Assembly (NCBI GenBank): GCA_025656675.1
Contig: JAHXHN010000001.1
Span: forward strand, 587,501-651,500
Origin: Candidatus Thiodiazotropha sp. (ex Codakia rugifera)
Lineage (GTDB): Bacteria; Pseudomonadota; Gammaproteobacteria; Chromatiales; Chromatiaceae
Length of the DNA: 64,000 nucleotides
Direction: 5' to 3'
The translations under genes were made by a program, and so were the position numbers. Shown here piece by piece: positions 1 through 8,831 of this stretch. Position 1 is the first letter of the stretch. Every line of letters begins with the position of its first letter. Under the pieces are notes generated by a model. It saw only the letters and a program-made list of their open reading frames with translations, ran no database searches and was not told the origin of the DNA.

Positions 1-258
1 GGCCTACGGCCTGGTGAAAAGCTATACGAAGAGCTGTTTCACGAAATGGAGCAACTTGAAAAAACGGCACATGATAAGGTGTTTCTTGCCCACCATCGAC
101 AAGTGGAGTGGACCTGGCTCATGGCTGGTCTGGAGAAGATGAACCAGGCCTGTGAGACTATAGATACCGAAGCATTGAAATTACTCCTCAATCAGTTAGT
201 CCCAGAACACAAAGAATCACAAGAAGCATCACGAAATTCAGAACAGGCCTCGGCCTGA
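1..258 (+). CDS. C-terminal end of a nucleotide-sugar dehydratase/epimerase (CapD/WbpM-like), partial
   Basis: The frame is open from the first base and ends with TGA at 256-258, leaving 85 residues. It begins GLRPGEKLYEEL, the hallmark near the C-terminus of membrane-linked UDP-GlcNAc 4,6-dehydratases and epimerases (WbpM, PglF, CapD), which start the synthesis of modified sugars for surface glycans. The catalytic Rossmann part lies upstream of the window. The following genes also fit polysaccharide synthesis. The last 15 or so residues are a polar tail. An internal ATG at 46 is only an in-frame methionine. The family call rests on this short motif plus context. Confidence 0.8.
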   Translation, partial: GLRPGEKLYEELFHEMEQLEKTAHDKVFLAHHRQVEWTWLMAGLEKMNQACETIDTEALKLLLNQLVPEHKESQEASRNSEQASA

Positions 259-742
259 GTGAGCACTTAAAAGGCATTGCCAAATGGGAAACACCATACG
301 GCTTGAGTTTTCTCTCCTCAAACTGACCATGGGTAAAAACGATCGAATGCACCCATACCTGCCTCAGCAACATCGGGTAATGCCTTTAGGTGAAGCACAA
401 GATAGAACCCGGCAGGTGCGAAGATATGTCCATCCTCGCTTTGATTCTTCACCGACTTTTCCAATACACACACAGGTTGGCCGAGGTTTGTGGATTATTT
501 TTGCTGTACATTATCCACCATGCACATGACACAACTTGATCTCAAGCCGGTCCGCTTCATCATTGACAGCTTAAACCCTTTAATCTTCTGTTAGTTAGAC
601 ACCCTGGAAGAAAGGTCTTGCTTTTAGGTACAATGAATTCGCCCCACCACACTCGTGCCCCATCCGGCCTGGTTTGTTTGTATGCTAAGATTGCGTCCCT
701 CAATCTAGTCTCAGATGCCGACCTATAGGCCACTACTCAATA
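259..742. other. Intergenic stretch without a convincing gene
   Basis: There are 484 bases between the dehydratase tail and the FrhB-like gene. Short open frames exist on both strands (for example 284-529 plus and 188-373 minus), but none has a good ribosome site, a recognisable domain or a conserved motif. The promoter of the downstream polysaccharide operon probably lies here. I see no clear terminator, tRNA or transposase remnant. Confidence 0.5.
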
Positions 743-1852
743 ATGCTCAACCAGTTAACTGACAGGCTGCTTCAAAAAAAATGGTCTGATAAACAGATCA
801 GTACGCTAGTGGGTGCTTATAGTGCGCTATACCATGCCTACGCGTCTGATCCGGCTGTACGCATTAATGCCGCATCCGGGGGTATTGGATCAGCACTTTT
901 GATCAGAATGCTCGAACGTGGGGATATAGAGGGTGCGTTGATCTGCAAAGCAGGCATTGAGTCAGGTAAGGTCAGAGCACATTTTGCCATTGCCACAACA
1001 ACAACAGAGATTCTTGCAGCTCAAGGTAGTAAATACGTCGAAACCGCATTCATGAAAGAAGCACTACCATTAATTCGCGATTTCGATGGGCATGTTGCTG
1101 TTGTTGGATTACCCTGTGATATCTCCAATCTGACACGTTGGATAGAAAAAGACCCGCGCTTGGAAGGAAAGGTACGACTAAAAATTGCTCTAGTTTGCGG
1201 ACATAATTCCAGAACCACACTGATTGATGCGATAACAGACAAACTTGAAAAAGAGGCCGGAAGTTCCATTCAAAGCTACTGTTTTCGTAGAGGGCATTGG
1301 CGAGGACAACTCGAAGCGAAGTTTAAAAATGGAATCACTGTTAAAAAGCCTTTCTCCTATTTCAGTCTTTATCAAAATTTGTTCTTCCACTCAGAAAAAA
1401 AATGTTTGGTTTGCCACGACCATTTTGGTTATGACGCAGATATATCACTGGGTGATGTTTGGGCTTATCGCTTTAAGCAAGACCCTATCAAAAAGTCTGG
1501 CGTCATCGTACGTACAGAAACAGGTTCTCACATCTGGGATAGAGCGATGGATGGTGATGGGATTATCGCTTCACCGCTTGAAGTAACAGACATCCTAGAT
1601 GGTCAGGCACGCGCGGCACCCTATCACTATAATGTCAGCGCTAGAAGTCGTGTTGCATCGCTTGTGGGATACAAGATTCCGGATAATCTCAAAGTTCCAG
1701 TTTCATGGCATGAGTGGTTGACTGCGCTGATGGCGCTGTTCAACATGCGCTGGAGTGAGAACAGTCGTTGGAATGGCCTGATTTTCAAGCTACCACGGCC
1801 ACTACTGAAGGCTTACCTTTATTTAAGAAAAGGACTTGAATCTCTGAAATGA
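743..1852 (+). CDS. FrhB-like (coenzyme F420 hydrogenase/dehydrogenase beta subunit family) protein of a polysaccharide cluster
   Basis: This 369-residue protein carries the FrhB N-terminal pattern (ASGGIGSALL near residues 44-53) and the C-terminal FrhB domain with GLPCD at 122-126 and a CLVC pair at 221-224 before the conserved FGYDADISLGDVW stretch. The cysteines probably bind iron-sulfur clusters, and relatives bind a flavin. In bacteria without F420 such genes recur in exopolysaccharide clusters beside pyruvyl transferases, as here, where the exact redox reaction is unknown. The stop overlaps the next start (ATGA at 1849-1852), so the two are translationally coupled. The ribosome site before ATG 743 is weak. 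Confidence 0.8.
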   Translation: MLNQLTDRLLQKKWSDKQISTLVGAYSALYHAYASDPAVRINAASGGIGSALLIRMLERGDIEGALICKAGIESGKVRAHFAIATTTTEILAAQGSKYVETAFMKEALPLIRDFDGHVAVVGLPCDISNLTRWIEKDPRLEGKVRLKIALVCGHNSRTTLIDAITDKLEKEAGSSIQSYCFRRGHWRGQLEAKFKNGITVKKPFSYFSLYQNLFFHSEKKCLVCHDHFGYDADISLGDVWAYRFKQDPIKKSGVIVRTETGSHIWDRAMDGDGIIASPLEVTDILDGQARAAPYHYNVSARSRVASLVGYKIPDNLKVPVSWHEWLTALMALFNMRWSENSRWNGLIFKLPRPLLKAYLYLRKGLESLK

Positions 1853-3117
1853 AGACTATTTCTATCATTGCTGCCACGATTAGTGGAAATCGCGGTGCTG
1901 AAGCGATGCTTACAACGACCATTGGACGAATTAGAGATCACTATCCTGATGCTCGATTCAATATATATTCCTACTACCCAGACATCGACAGTAAGCTGGT
2001 GAGTGACCCAATGATCAACATCTATAGCGCTACGCCTCTTTATTTGCTTGTGGTGCTTTTTCCTTTCTCAATCCTCTTGTCATTGATGAAATGGACGACC
2101 TTGAAACTATCGTGGAAATGGCTTCCTGAATCAGTAATTTCGATGCATGATTCTGATGTGCTTATTGATCTTGCTGGTGTCTCTTTTATCGATGGTCGTG
2201 AGAAATTCCTACCCTATAATGTATTAACCCTGGCACCTGCATTTATTCTAGATACACCTGTAATAAAATTCTCCCAGGCATTAGGCCCATTCGAAAATTC
2301 ACTCAATCGTTTTTTTGCAAAGCATACTTTGGCAAGATGCCTACAGGTTTTCGCTCGTGGTGCCAGTACACACCAACATCTTAAGTCACTGTCGCTTAAG
2401 ACCCTCTATCCTGAGCCAGTTGCTGATGTAGCATTTCAGCATCGCACCAGTTATAGGCTGACCATGGAAAACCCTCGCAAGCTTTCCAAGCTTACAGAAC
2501 GACTTGAGCAGGAAGATCGCAAACTTATTGGAATCTGTCCCAGTAGCGTTTTAGCCGTTAAGTTGCAACCCTCTGGAAATGATTATATTGAGGAGATGAC
2601 ATCCCTTTGTCGCCGCCTGTTAACTGAAGGTTATGCCGTACTACTCTATCCAAATGCCACTCGTGAAGACCGAATGGCCCAGTTTCGAAACAACGATTTA
2701 CCCGTTATCAGTGACATCGTAAAACGTCTCTCCGATGACGGAATTCAACCAACTGCACTCTATTTTGTTGATTTTGATATTAATACAAACAGCATTAAAC
2801 AACTTATGTCTTTTTGTACACTTGTTATGGTTTCACGCTTTCATGCAATGATCGCTGCATTATCAACCAATCAACTCGTGATTGTTCTCGGTTGGAGCCA
2901 TAAGTACCAGGAAGTCATGCAATCATTTAATCTTGGTGATTTTGTCTTTGACTTTAAACAATTCGATTCGAAAAAGATTGTAGATACCATCCATCAACTT
3001 CTCAGTGGTGAGCAAACCACTATTCGCAAACTTCGACAACAACGTGATTTAGCAATGGATTCTTCTGAAATTCAATTCAACTATCTATTCAGTGTATTGG
3101 ATGAAGAACCGTCGTGA
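1849..3117 (+). CDS. Polysaccharide pyruvyl transferase family protein
   Basis: The 422 residues match the WcaK/AmsJ/CsaB family, which moves a pyruvyl group from phosphoenolpyruvate to a sugar to form a ketal. Visible marks are the N-terminal glycine-rich turn (GNRGAEAML, about residues 13-21), the SQALGPF stretch near the middle, and VSRFHAMIAAL followed by GWSHKYQEVM in the C-terminal half, where the family binds its donor. It overlaps the preceding gene by 4 bases and ends inside the GTG start of the next gene, so it belongs to one operon. The acceptor sugar cannot be told from sequence. Confidence 0.85.
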   Translation: MKTISIIAATISGNRGAEAMLTTTIGRIRDHYPDARFNIYSYYPDIDSKLVSDPMINIYSATPLYLLVVLFPFSILLSLMKWTTLKLSWKWLPESVISMHDSDVLIDLAGVSFIDGREKFLPYNVLTLAPAFILDTPVIKFSQALGPFENSLNRFFAKHTLARCLQVFARGASTHQHLKSLSLKTLYPEPVADVAFQHRTSYRLTMENPRKLSKLTERLEQEDRKLIGICPSSVLAVKLQPSGNDYIEEMTSLCRRLLTEGYAVLLYPNATREDRMAQFRNNDLPVISDIVKRLSDDGIQPTALYFVDFDINTNSIKQLMSFCTLVMVSRFHAMIAALSTNQLVIVLGWSHKYQEVMQSFNLGDFVFDFKQFDSKKIVDTIHQLLSGEQTTIRKLRQQRDLAMDSSEIQFNYLFSVLDEEPS

Positions 3118-4016
3118 GATTGAATATCAAAACGACCCTAAAAACGCTTTGGTGGATTCTTGTACTGGTTTTCATTGGCTTTTTTCTAATCGGCAATCTT
3201 CATCGTGTCGAGACAGTCATTCATCAACTACCTCTCTCCACCATCATCTACTCAATATGCGCCTTAGCAATCGGTAAGCTATTTTTAGTTGCCATAATGC
3301 ATCAATCGCTACAACAATATCAGGTAAAACTTTCTGCTCAACACTGCTTCATAATCTATAATTTGACGCAACTGGGAAAGTACATCCCCGGCTCAATCTG
3401 GCAATTTATTGGAAGAATAGGCCTCTACAAAGAGGCTGGCCTTAGTAATCAGGCCATCCGTGACACGATCCTACTTGAGACTTTCTGGGTTGTATTCAGC
3501 GCCTTGTCACTCGGGCTATGCCTAATCTCCATTACACAATATGAGCTACTTATCTCTTTATTCTCACAACTCCCCAGTAGGCTGATCATTTTTGCAATCT
3601 GTATTGCCGGTATAGTTTTATTGATAGCCAGCTTTGGACCATGGCGAAATATAATCCTCGATTATTCACGTCGATTAACTTATACACCTGCATCCCTGAT
3701 GATTTCTCTATTTATATGGTTTTCCCTCGGATTTTCCTTTTGGATCACCTTGTTGCCATTGTCATCGATAGAGATTGGATTGGTTTATATTATTGGGCTC
3801 TATGCGTTGAGTTATGCAGTAGGTTTCGTCGTACCTTTCGCACCTGCTGGTATTGGCATACGTGAAACAATACTTGTGTTTGGCTTGATCCCCTATCTGG
3901 AAACTAACACATCTATTATTCTCGCAACGCTCAATCGAGTATTTTATATCACAATTGAGATTGCTCTCGCATCAATTGTTATGTTATTGAAATATCACAC
4001 AACAAGTTACAAATGA
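3114..4016 (+). CDS. Flippase-like integral membrane protein (lysylphosphatidylglycerol synthase TM-region family)
   Basis: This 300-residue protein is almost entirely hydrophobic, with about eight membrane helices. The motif NLTQLGKYIPGSIWQFIGR near residue 83 and a PAGIGIRE segment near 245 are typical of the LPG-synthase TM / AglD-like (UPF0104) family. Members sit next to glycosyltransferases and are thought to act on lipid-linked sugars or lipids, with transport suspected but not shown here. The start is GTG at 3114, overlapping the TGA of the pyruvyl transferase gene. The end overlaps the next ATG (ATGA at 4013-4016). Confidence 0.75.
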   Translation: MRLNIKTTLKTLWWILVLVFIGFFLIGNLHRVETVIHQLPLSTIIYSICALAIGKLFLVAIMHQSLQQYQVKLSAQHCFIIYNLTQLGKYIPGSIWQFIGRIGLYKEAGLSNQAIRDTILLETFWVVFSALSLGLCLISITQYELLISLFSQLPSRLIIFAICIAGIVLLIASFGPWRNIILDYSRRLTYTPASLMISLFIWFSLGFSFWITLLPLSSIEIGLVYIIGLYALSYAVGFVVPFAPAGIGIRETILVFGLIPYLETNTSIILATLNRVFYITIEIALASIVMLLKYHTTSYK

Positions 4017-7000
4017 AGTTTACCACAATAATAGACAAGACGGTTGATATCCCTCTTGGACTTTGGTTAAAGATTTCAATTATTGTTACTGCATTATTTT
4101 GTTACTTACTTGTCAGCTTGACCTACCCTCTGGAAGGACACGCTGACACAAATGTACATCTTGATTATGCGTGGCAGATCAGTGAGGATTTACAGCCTGA
4201 ATTCTTACAAGGGATTAAATTACCACTTATAAAAAAAAATCGAGATATTCAATTCGCAGCTCATCACCCACCACTGTACTATAAACTACTGTCTCCTGTT
4301 GTAGGCTATTTTGTAGATAACAATTACAAACTCAAACAGGTTGTTCTCAGTGCACGTCTTTTTAACATAGTGATAGCAATAACACTATCTGTGCTAATTA
4401 TATTCTTTGCAAGATACTTCAATATTCTAAAGTTACGTAATTTTGATACCTATTTCCTTATCCTGTTCATCTTCTATCTCCCATTCGTTAAGGTATCAAG
4501 TCTTCTTTTCAATGAAGTATTGCTTGTATTTTTTATATTTATATCCTGGTCATATTCTATTCGCATACTTATGCTTGGCTATGATGTAAGAGCTTTTATC
4601 ATCTTACTTATAAGCATTTCGTTAGGATTTTATACAAAGGTTTCATTTCTACCCACTTTATTAATAGCTGCCTCATTACTATATATAGGCATGATAAAAA
4701 GCAGCAAAATTGAAGGCGGATTATTTTCAAAGCTTAGATACCCAACGCTACATTTACTGGTTTTATTTATCTCCGCTTTAGCTGTCTCCGGTTCATTCTA
4801 TTATGGTAACTACGAGCAAAGTGGCACATTTTATAGAGCGGCTGACCAGTCATGGGCTGCTATCTATGACAGTCGAGAGCACAAGGATCTGTATAGGGTT
4901 ATTACAGACAGTCATCTATGGTGGTATCTTTTTTCAGCATCGCTTGACCCCGGAATAAAATACTTATTCAACGGTTCAGTCTCCAAATTGACTACGTTTA
5001 TTAATATAATTGCATTTATTTCTTTTTTTAGTTACGTAGCTATTCAATTTAAAAAGGGTAATATTAATTATAAACAAGCCCTCGTTATCGTGGCTTTTGC
5101 ACTCACAATAGCTGCCGTATTCATGCAAATGATAGTTCATGCAATCGGGTATGGATCAATCAATCCTCGTTATTTACTACCTGCTATTATTGCTATAGTG
5201 ACAATACTTGCCAGTGGCTTATTGCTTTTGGGGAAGCCTAGCAAGTATATTATAATATCGTACTTTATATTCTCTAATTTAGCTGTATTGGGGTTCATTA
5301 AATTTAGCAACCAAGCCTTGGCCAGAGGACTTGAATGGTATCAATTCGATCATTTTTTAACGATCGTTTCACAGCAACAGGGACTACCTGATTGGCTATG
5401 TTCGTCAGTAGCTACTGGTTGGGCAATAAGTTCCATAATAACAATGGTTTTTCTTGTAAGTTTTTTCAACCTTCCCAGTAAATTTTCGCGCGATGAGACC
5501 AAGTCATATTCAATTTGGCAGTACATTTCAAATAAAAATCAAAACCGATTCAATAATATGTTCAAAAATAAATCCCATAGTACAAATCAGCATTCCGTAA
5601 ATGTCACAATTGTATCTCTTATAGTTATTGTCGTTTTATTTACAACATATTCATACTACCTAGCGAATGATTTACGCCTCGGCATACCTCCTGATGAAAT
5701 AGCGCACCTATCAAAAATCGCACATATGAATCAGGATTGGGGTGCGTTCAAGCCATTGGAGGAACAGTTATGCACTCATGGTGGAAAGCAGAGACATGAT
5801 CCAAATTATCTTTCACATCCTCCACTTTATTACTTACTTACTACCGCTCTCACAGACAAGAATGATTGTACTGTAGTGTCTGACTACTACAACATCAGAA
5901 TACTCAGCATTATCTTTTCTGTACTAGCTTTGTGTTTATTCATATTTGGAGTACAGAAACTAAACCGTGATAATTCTGCAGTTATTATGTATGCTCTATT
6001 TATAACTTCTATACCAATATTTCCCTACATATCTGCAGCAGTAAATAACGATAGCCTTGCGATACTTTCTTTCTCAATATTGTTGTTTGGCTGGTTCCAT
6101 TTATTTTCAAACAACAAACCAAGTATCTCTTCAATAACTATTGCATTCGGTCTGTCACTATGCCTTCTCACAAAGGCGACAGCAGGATTACAGGCAATTA
6201 TTTTAAGCCTAACTTTACTTATAATTACGCCAAGTGAATTGAGGAAGTCAATAATCACTCCAAATAAATATATGCTCTATTCTTCAGCAATTCTGCTCGT
6301 ACCAATTACATATTTCTTATATACAAAACTTGCATTTAATTCGTTTCTTCCTGCCGGTACCTCCCTGCTTGACACCTACTGGGAAAAGTCAAATACATCC
6401 ATGAATTTAAGCAGTTATTTCATTCACTACTCACAAGCATTAATGAAATCCTTCACTGGCATCACATCCCATGCCTCTATTTACAAACAATATGCATTTG
6501 AATCGTATGGCATTATATTAATGGTATTGATATCCATGTCACAGGTATTCCGAAAACCTAAAGATAAGAATTTACTGAACTTATGGATTATCTTTATAGC
6601 TGGTGTTTTTACTACAGTAATCTTTACACTTACTCACTTCAGTATTGTCTACACAAAGTATTTGCACTACGGCTATCCAGGTGGCGTGCAATTTAGATAT
6701 TTTTTGCCGCTCATTCCTGTAATTGCTATCGGATATATACTTTGGCATTCACATACAAAGCATATAAACAAACTTCTCGCAGCAGCGTTAATTGCTCCAT
6801 CACTATTTTGGGGTAATATATTTTTCTATTATAATAACAACGATAAGCACGTAAAGCCTCAACAAGAACACATCAGTGCAGACCTAGCAGACGGTTCGAT
6901 TATTGAATATAAAAATGGCGAAATATTGATATCAGGCCCCCTAGTAGCATGTGAAGAAAACCAATCACCAATACTGATTACATATTATAATAACGACATT

Positions 7001-7171
7001 TATTCTGCAGATTCCGTATTACTTGGCAGCAACAATTTCAAACTGATATATCAAACACCATTCACTTGCAAACAGTATCAAAACGAGATTGATAACATAA
7101 AGCTCATCCAATTTTGTGCTATCAATGAAAAATACGAGCTAACGTTAAAAAGTCTTACTAGCTGTCAATAA
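4013..7171 (+). CDS. Giant membrane protein with two tandem GT-C glycosyltransferase-like modules
   Basis: The 1052-residue protein has about 20 predicted membrane helices and reads as two copies of a GT-C (ArnT/PMT-like) module. Module 1 has an acidic first-loop motif, GHADTNVH (residues 42-49), followed by HHPPLYY (84-90). Module 2 has PPDEIAH (559-565) and SHPPLYY (601-607), with nearly the same spacing. In this superfamily the acidic loop residue is catalytic and the donor is a polyprenyl-phosphate sugar. A polar linker with many Asn and Lys (about 490-530) joins the halves, and a soluble tail of some 90 residues ends the protein. Base composition is much more AT-rich than in the genes after 7300, suggesting transfer. 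Acceptor and donor are unknown. Confidence 0.75.
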   Translation: MKFTTIIDKTVDIPLGLWLKISIIVTALFCYLLVSLTYPLEGHADTNVHLDYAWQISEDLQPEFLQGIKLPLIKKNRDIQFAAHHPPLYYKLLSPVVGYFVDNNYKLKQVVLSARLFNIVIAITLSVLIIFFARYFNILKLRNFDTYFLILFIFYLPFVKVSSLLFNEVLLVFFIFISWSYSIRILMLGYDVRAFIILLISISLGFYTKVSFLPTLLIAASLLYIGMIKSSKIEGGLFSKLRYPTLHLLVLFISALAVSGSFYYGNYEQSGTFYRAADQSWAAIYDSREHKDLYRVITDSHLWWYLFSASLDPGIKYLFNGSVSKLTTFINIIAFISFFSYVAIQFKKGNINYKQALVIVAFALTIAAVFMQMIVHAIGYGSINPRYLLPAIIAIVTILASGLLLLGKPSKYIIISYFIFSNLAVLGFIKFSNQALARGLEWYQFDHFLTIVSQQQGLPDWLCSSVATGWAISSIITMVFLVSFFNLPSKFSRDETKSYSIWQYISNKNQNRFNNMFKNKSHSTNQHSVNVTIVSLIVIVVLFTTYSYYLANDLRLGIPPDEIAHLSKIAHMNQDWGAFKPLEEQLCTHGGKQRHDPNYLSHPPLYYLLTTALTDKNDCTVVSDYYNIRILSIIFSVLALCLFIFGVQKLNRDNSAVIMYALFITSIPIFPYISAAVNNDSLAILSFSILLFGWFHLFSNNKPSISSITIAFGLSLCLLTKATAGLQAIILSLTLLIITPSELRKSIITPNKYMLYSSAILLVPITYFLYTKLAFNSFLPAGTSLLDTYWEKSNTSMNLSSYFIHYSQALMKSFTGITSHASIYKQYAFESYGIILMVLISMSQVFRKPKDKNLLNLWIIFIAGVFTTVIFTLTHFSIVYTKYLHYGYPGGVQFRYFLPLIPVIAIGYILWHSHTKHINKLLAAALIAPSLFWGNIFFYYNNNDKHVKPQQEHISADLADGSIIEYKNGEILISGPLVACEENQSPILITYYNNDIYSADSVLLGSNNFKLIYQTPFTCKQYQNEIDNIKLIQFCAINEKYELTLKSLTSCQ

Positions 7172-7175
7172 GCAA

Positions 7176-7307
7176 ATGCAATACAAAACCTACATATTCA
7201 TCCTCATTATTTGTTGCTTTTATAATTATGGCTGTGGTCAAAAAGGACCACTTTATCCATCTCCATCTGGCAAAAACCCTGTTGAAGCTATAGAGGTGAA
7301 TCATTGA
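7176..7307 (+). CDS. lptM: LptM (YifL)-like small lipoprotein
   Basis: A 43-residue reading frame starts at ATG 7176, 5 bases after the giant membrane gene, and ends at TGA 7305-7307. It has a hydrophobic N-terminus, a probable lipid-attachment cysteine at residue 20, and the signature CGQKGPLYP right after it. This is the hallmark of LptM (formerly YifL), a small outer-membrane lipoprotein that helps the LptDE lipopolysaccharide translocon mature. As in E. coli it lies directly upstream of dapF, whose TTG start overlaps its stop (TTGA at 7304-7307). The -3 to -1 residues (NYG) are not an ideal lipobox. It is AT-rich like the genes before it. Confidence 0.85.
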   Translation: MQYKTYIFILIICCFYNYGCGQKGPLYPSPSGKNPVEAIEVNH

Positions 7308-8134
7308 AATTATCTTTCACAAAGATGCAAGGTCTAGGGAATGACTTTGTGGTTTTCGACGCCATAAATCAACAAATACAATTAACCCCTGCAGTATGCC
7401 GGGAAATTGCTGACAGACATTTCGGTATAGGCTGCGATCAGATCCTACTCATCGAATCACCACGCTCAGTAAACACCGATTTCCATTACCGAATCTTCAA
7501 TGCAGATGGCTCTGAAGTTGAGGCCTGTGGCAATGGTGCCCGCTGTTTTGCTGTGTTTGTCAGAGAAAAGTCACTGAGCAGAAAAAATATTATATCTGTT
7601 GGCACCATGGCCGGCAGCATTATCCTTAAACATCAACCTGATGGATACATTGAAGTGGATATGGGAATACCAATATTCGAACCGTCGCGTATACCATTCG
7701 AGACGCCACATCAGGCCAAGTCTTACAACCTCAATGTGGGTGGTGATAAAATTAACCTCTGCGCCCTTTCGATGGGCAATCCACATGCTGTCATCATCGT
7801 TCCTGATATCACGCAAGCTCCAGTTAGCCATCTTGGTCCTCTCATTGAAACCAATTCTGCATTTCCGCAAAAAACCAATGTTGGTTTTATGCAGATTGTA
7901 CAAAGCTCAGAGATTCACCTGAGAGTACATGAACGAGGTACCGGAGAAACCCTTGCCTGCGGCACCGGCGCCAGCGCTGCAGTTGTAGCCGGCCGTTTAC
8001 TCGGTTTACTTGATAAACAGGTCCTTGTGCATCTACCTGGCGGCGATCTTGTGGTAAAGTGGCATTCAGAAGGCCAACCCGTACTCATGCAAGGTCCCGC
8101 AGAGACCGTGTACGAAGGAACCATCGACTTATGA
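7304..8134 (+). CDS. dapF: Diaminopimelate epimerase
   Basis: The 276 residues give a full-length DapF, the cytoplasmic enzyme that converts LL- to meso-diaminopimelate for lysine and peptidoglycan synthesis. The two catalytic cysteines are in the expected motifs: EACGNGARC (Cys75) and ACGTGASA (Cys219). The N-terminus, FTKMQGLGNDF, is the family start. The start codon is TTG at 7304, overlapping the lptM stop. The 3' end overlaps the ATG of the DUF484 gene by 4 bases. The order lptM-dapF-DUF484-xerC is the standard gammaproteobacterial arrangement. Confidence 0.97.
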   Translation: MKLSFTKMQGLGNDFVVFDAINQQIQLTPAVCREIADRHFGIGCDQILLIESPRSVNTDFHYRIFNADGSEVEACGNGARCFAVFVREKSLSRKNIISVGTMAGSIILKHQPDGYIEVDMGIPIFEPSRIPFETPHQAKSYNLNVGGDKINLCALSMGNPHAVIIVPDITQAPVSHLGPLIETNSAFPQKTNVGFMQIVQSSEIHLRVHERGTGETLACGTGASAAVVAGRLLGLLDKQVLVHLPGGDLVVKWHSEGQPVLMQGPAETVYEGTIDL

Positions 8135-8826
8135 ACCAAAAAGCGCCCACAAAAACTACTGAAAATAGTGACATTGAGGATCAGGTAGCCAGCTATCTGA
8201 ATGATCATCCTGATTTTTTTATTCACCATGATGATCTACTTGGTCAGATAGAGATTCCTCATCAAAGTGGCGTGGCGGTTTCGCTCATCGAGCGTCAGGT
8301 CGAGACACTGCGAAGTCAACTTCAGGAATCCCAGAAGCAACTGTCTCAATTGCTAAAAGTCGCCCGCAACAATGAGTTACTTCAGGAGCGCATGCACCGC
8401 CTCACCCTCGAATTGATAGATGCAGCGACCTTCGAAGAGGTATTGAACGCCCTTGAAGATGAGTTGCATGATGACTTCAAGGCCGATGCGGTTGAGTTAA
8501 GACTCTTCTCCTCCAGTCATCTGGATGAGCATCTGGACGAAGCATTGAGCAACCAGGTGGCGACTTTCGAGCAGTTTTTCAATAAAAACCAGCCTATCTG
8601 CGGAAAACTGGATCAACATCAGCTAGATTATATTTTCGGCACTGAGGGTGACCGAATTGCCTCGACTGCCTTGATACCGCTTAAAAGCGATGGTGTGCTT
8701 GGCCTTTTGGCCATCGGCAGCTGCGATCCTAAACGCTTCGCACCTCACCATGGCACTGACTTTCTGACCCGCCTTGGCGAGATTATCAGCCGAACGCTGC
8801 AAGCCGTATCCCTGCCTGGCATATAA
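8131..8826 (+). CDS. DUF484 family protein (YigA-like, GAF-type fold)
   Basis: This 231-residue protein begins at ATG 8131, which overlaps the dapF stop (ATGA). A longer frame from 8059 would run far into dapF and is unlikely. The N-terminal DQVASYLNDHPDFF is the DUF484 signature. A coiled stretch follows (about residues 50-90), then a GAF-like domain ending near GLLAIGSCDPKRF and GTDFLTRLGEII. The function is unknown. It is nearly always between dapF and xerC, so a link to chromosome-dimer resolution or envelope growth has been guessed but not shown. Confidence 0.9.
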   Translation: MNQKAPTKTTENSDIEDQVASYLNDHPDFFIHHDDLLGQIEIPHQSGVAVSLIERQVETLRSQLQESQKQLSQLLKVARNNELLQERMHRLTLELIDAATFEEVLNALEDELHDDFKADAVELRLFSSSHLDEHLDEALSNQVATFEQFFNKNQPICGKLDQHQLDYIFGTEGDRIASTALIPLKSDGVLGLLAIGSCDPKRFAPHHGTDFLTRLGEIISRTLQAVSLPGI

Positions 8827-8831
8827 TTCCG

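Noticed and set aside
284-529. 81-residue frame between the dehydratase tail and the FrhB gene
   Set aside because: No ribosome site, domain or composition expected of a gene.
8059-8130. Longer start of the DUF484 gene
   Set aside because: It overlaps dapF heavily; ATG 8131 in an ATGA overlap fits the usual operon.
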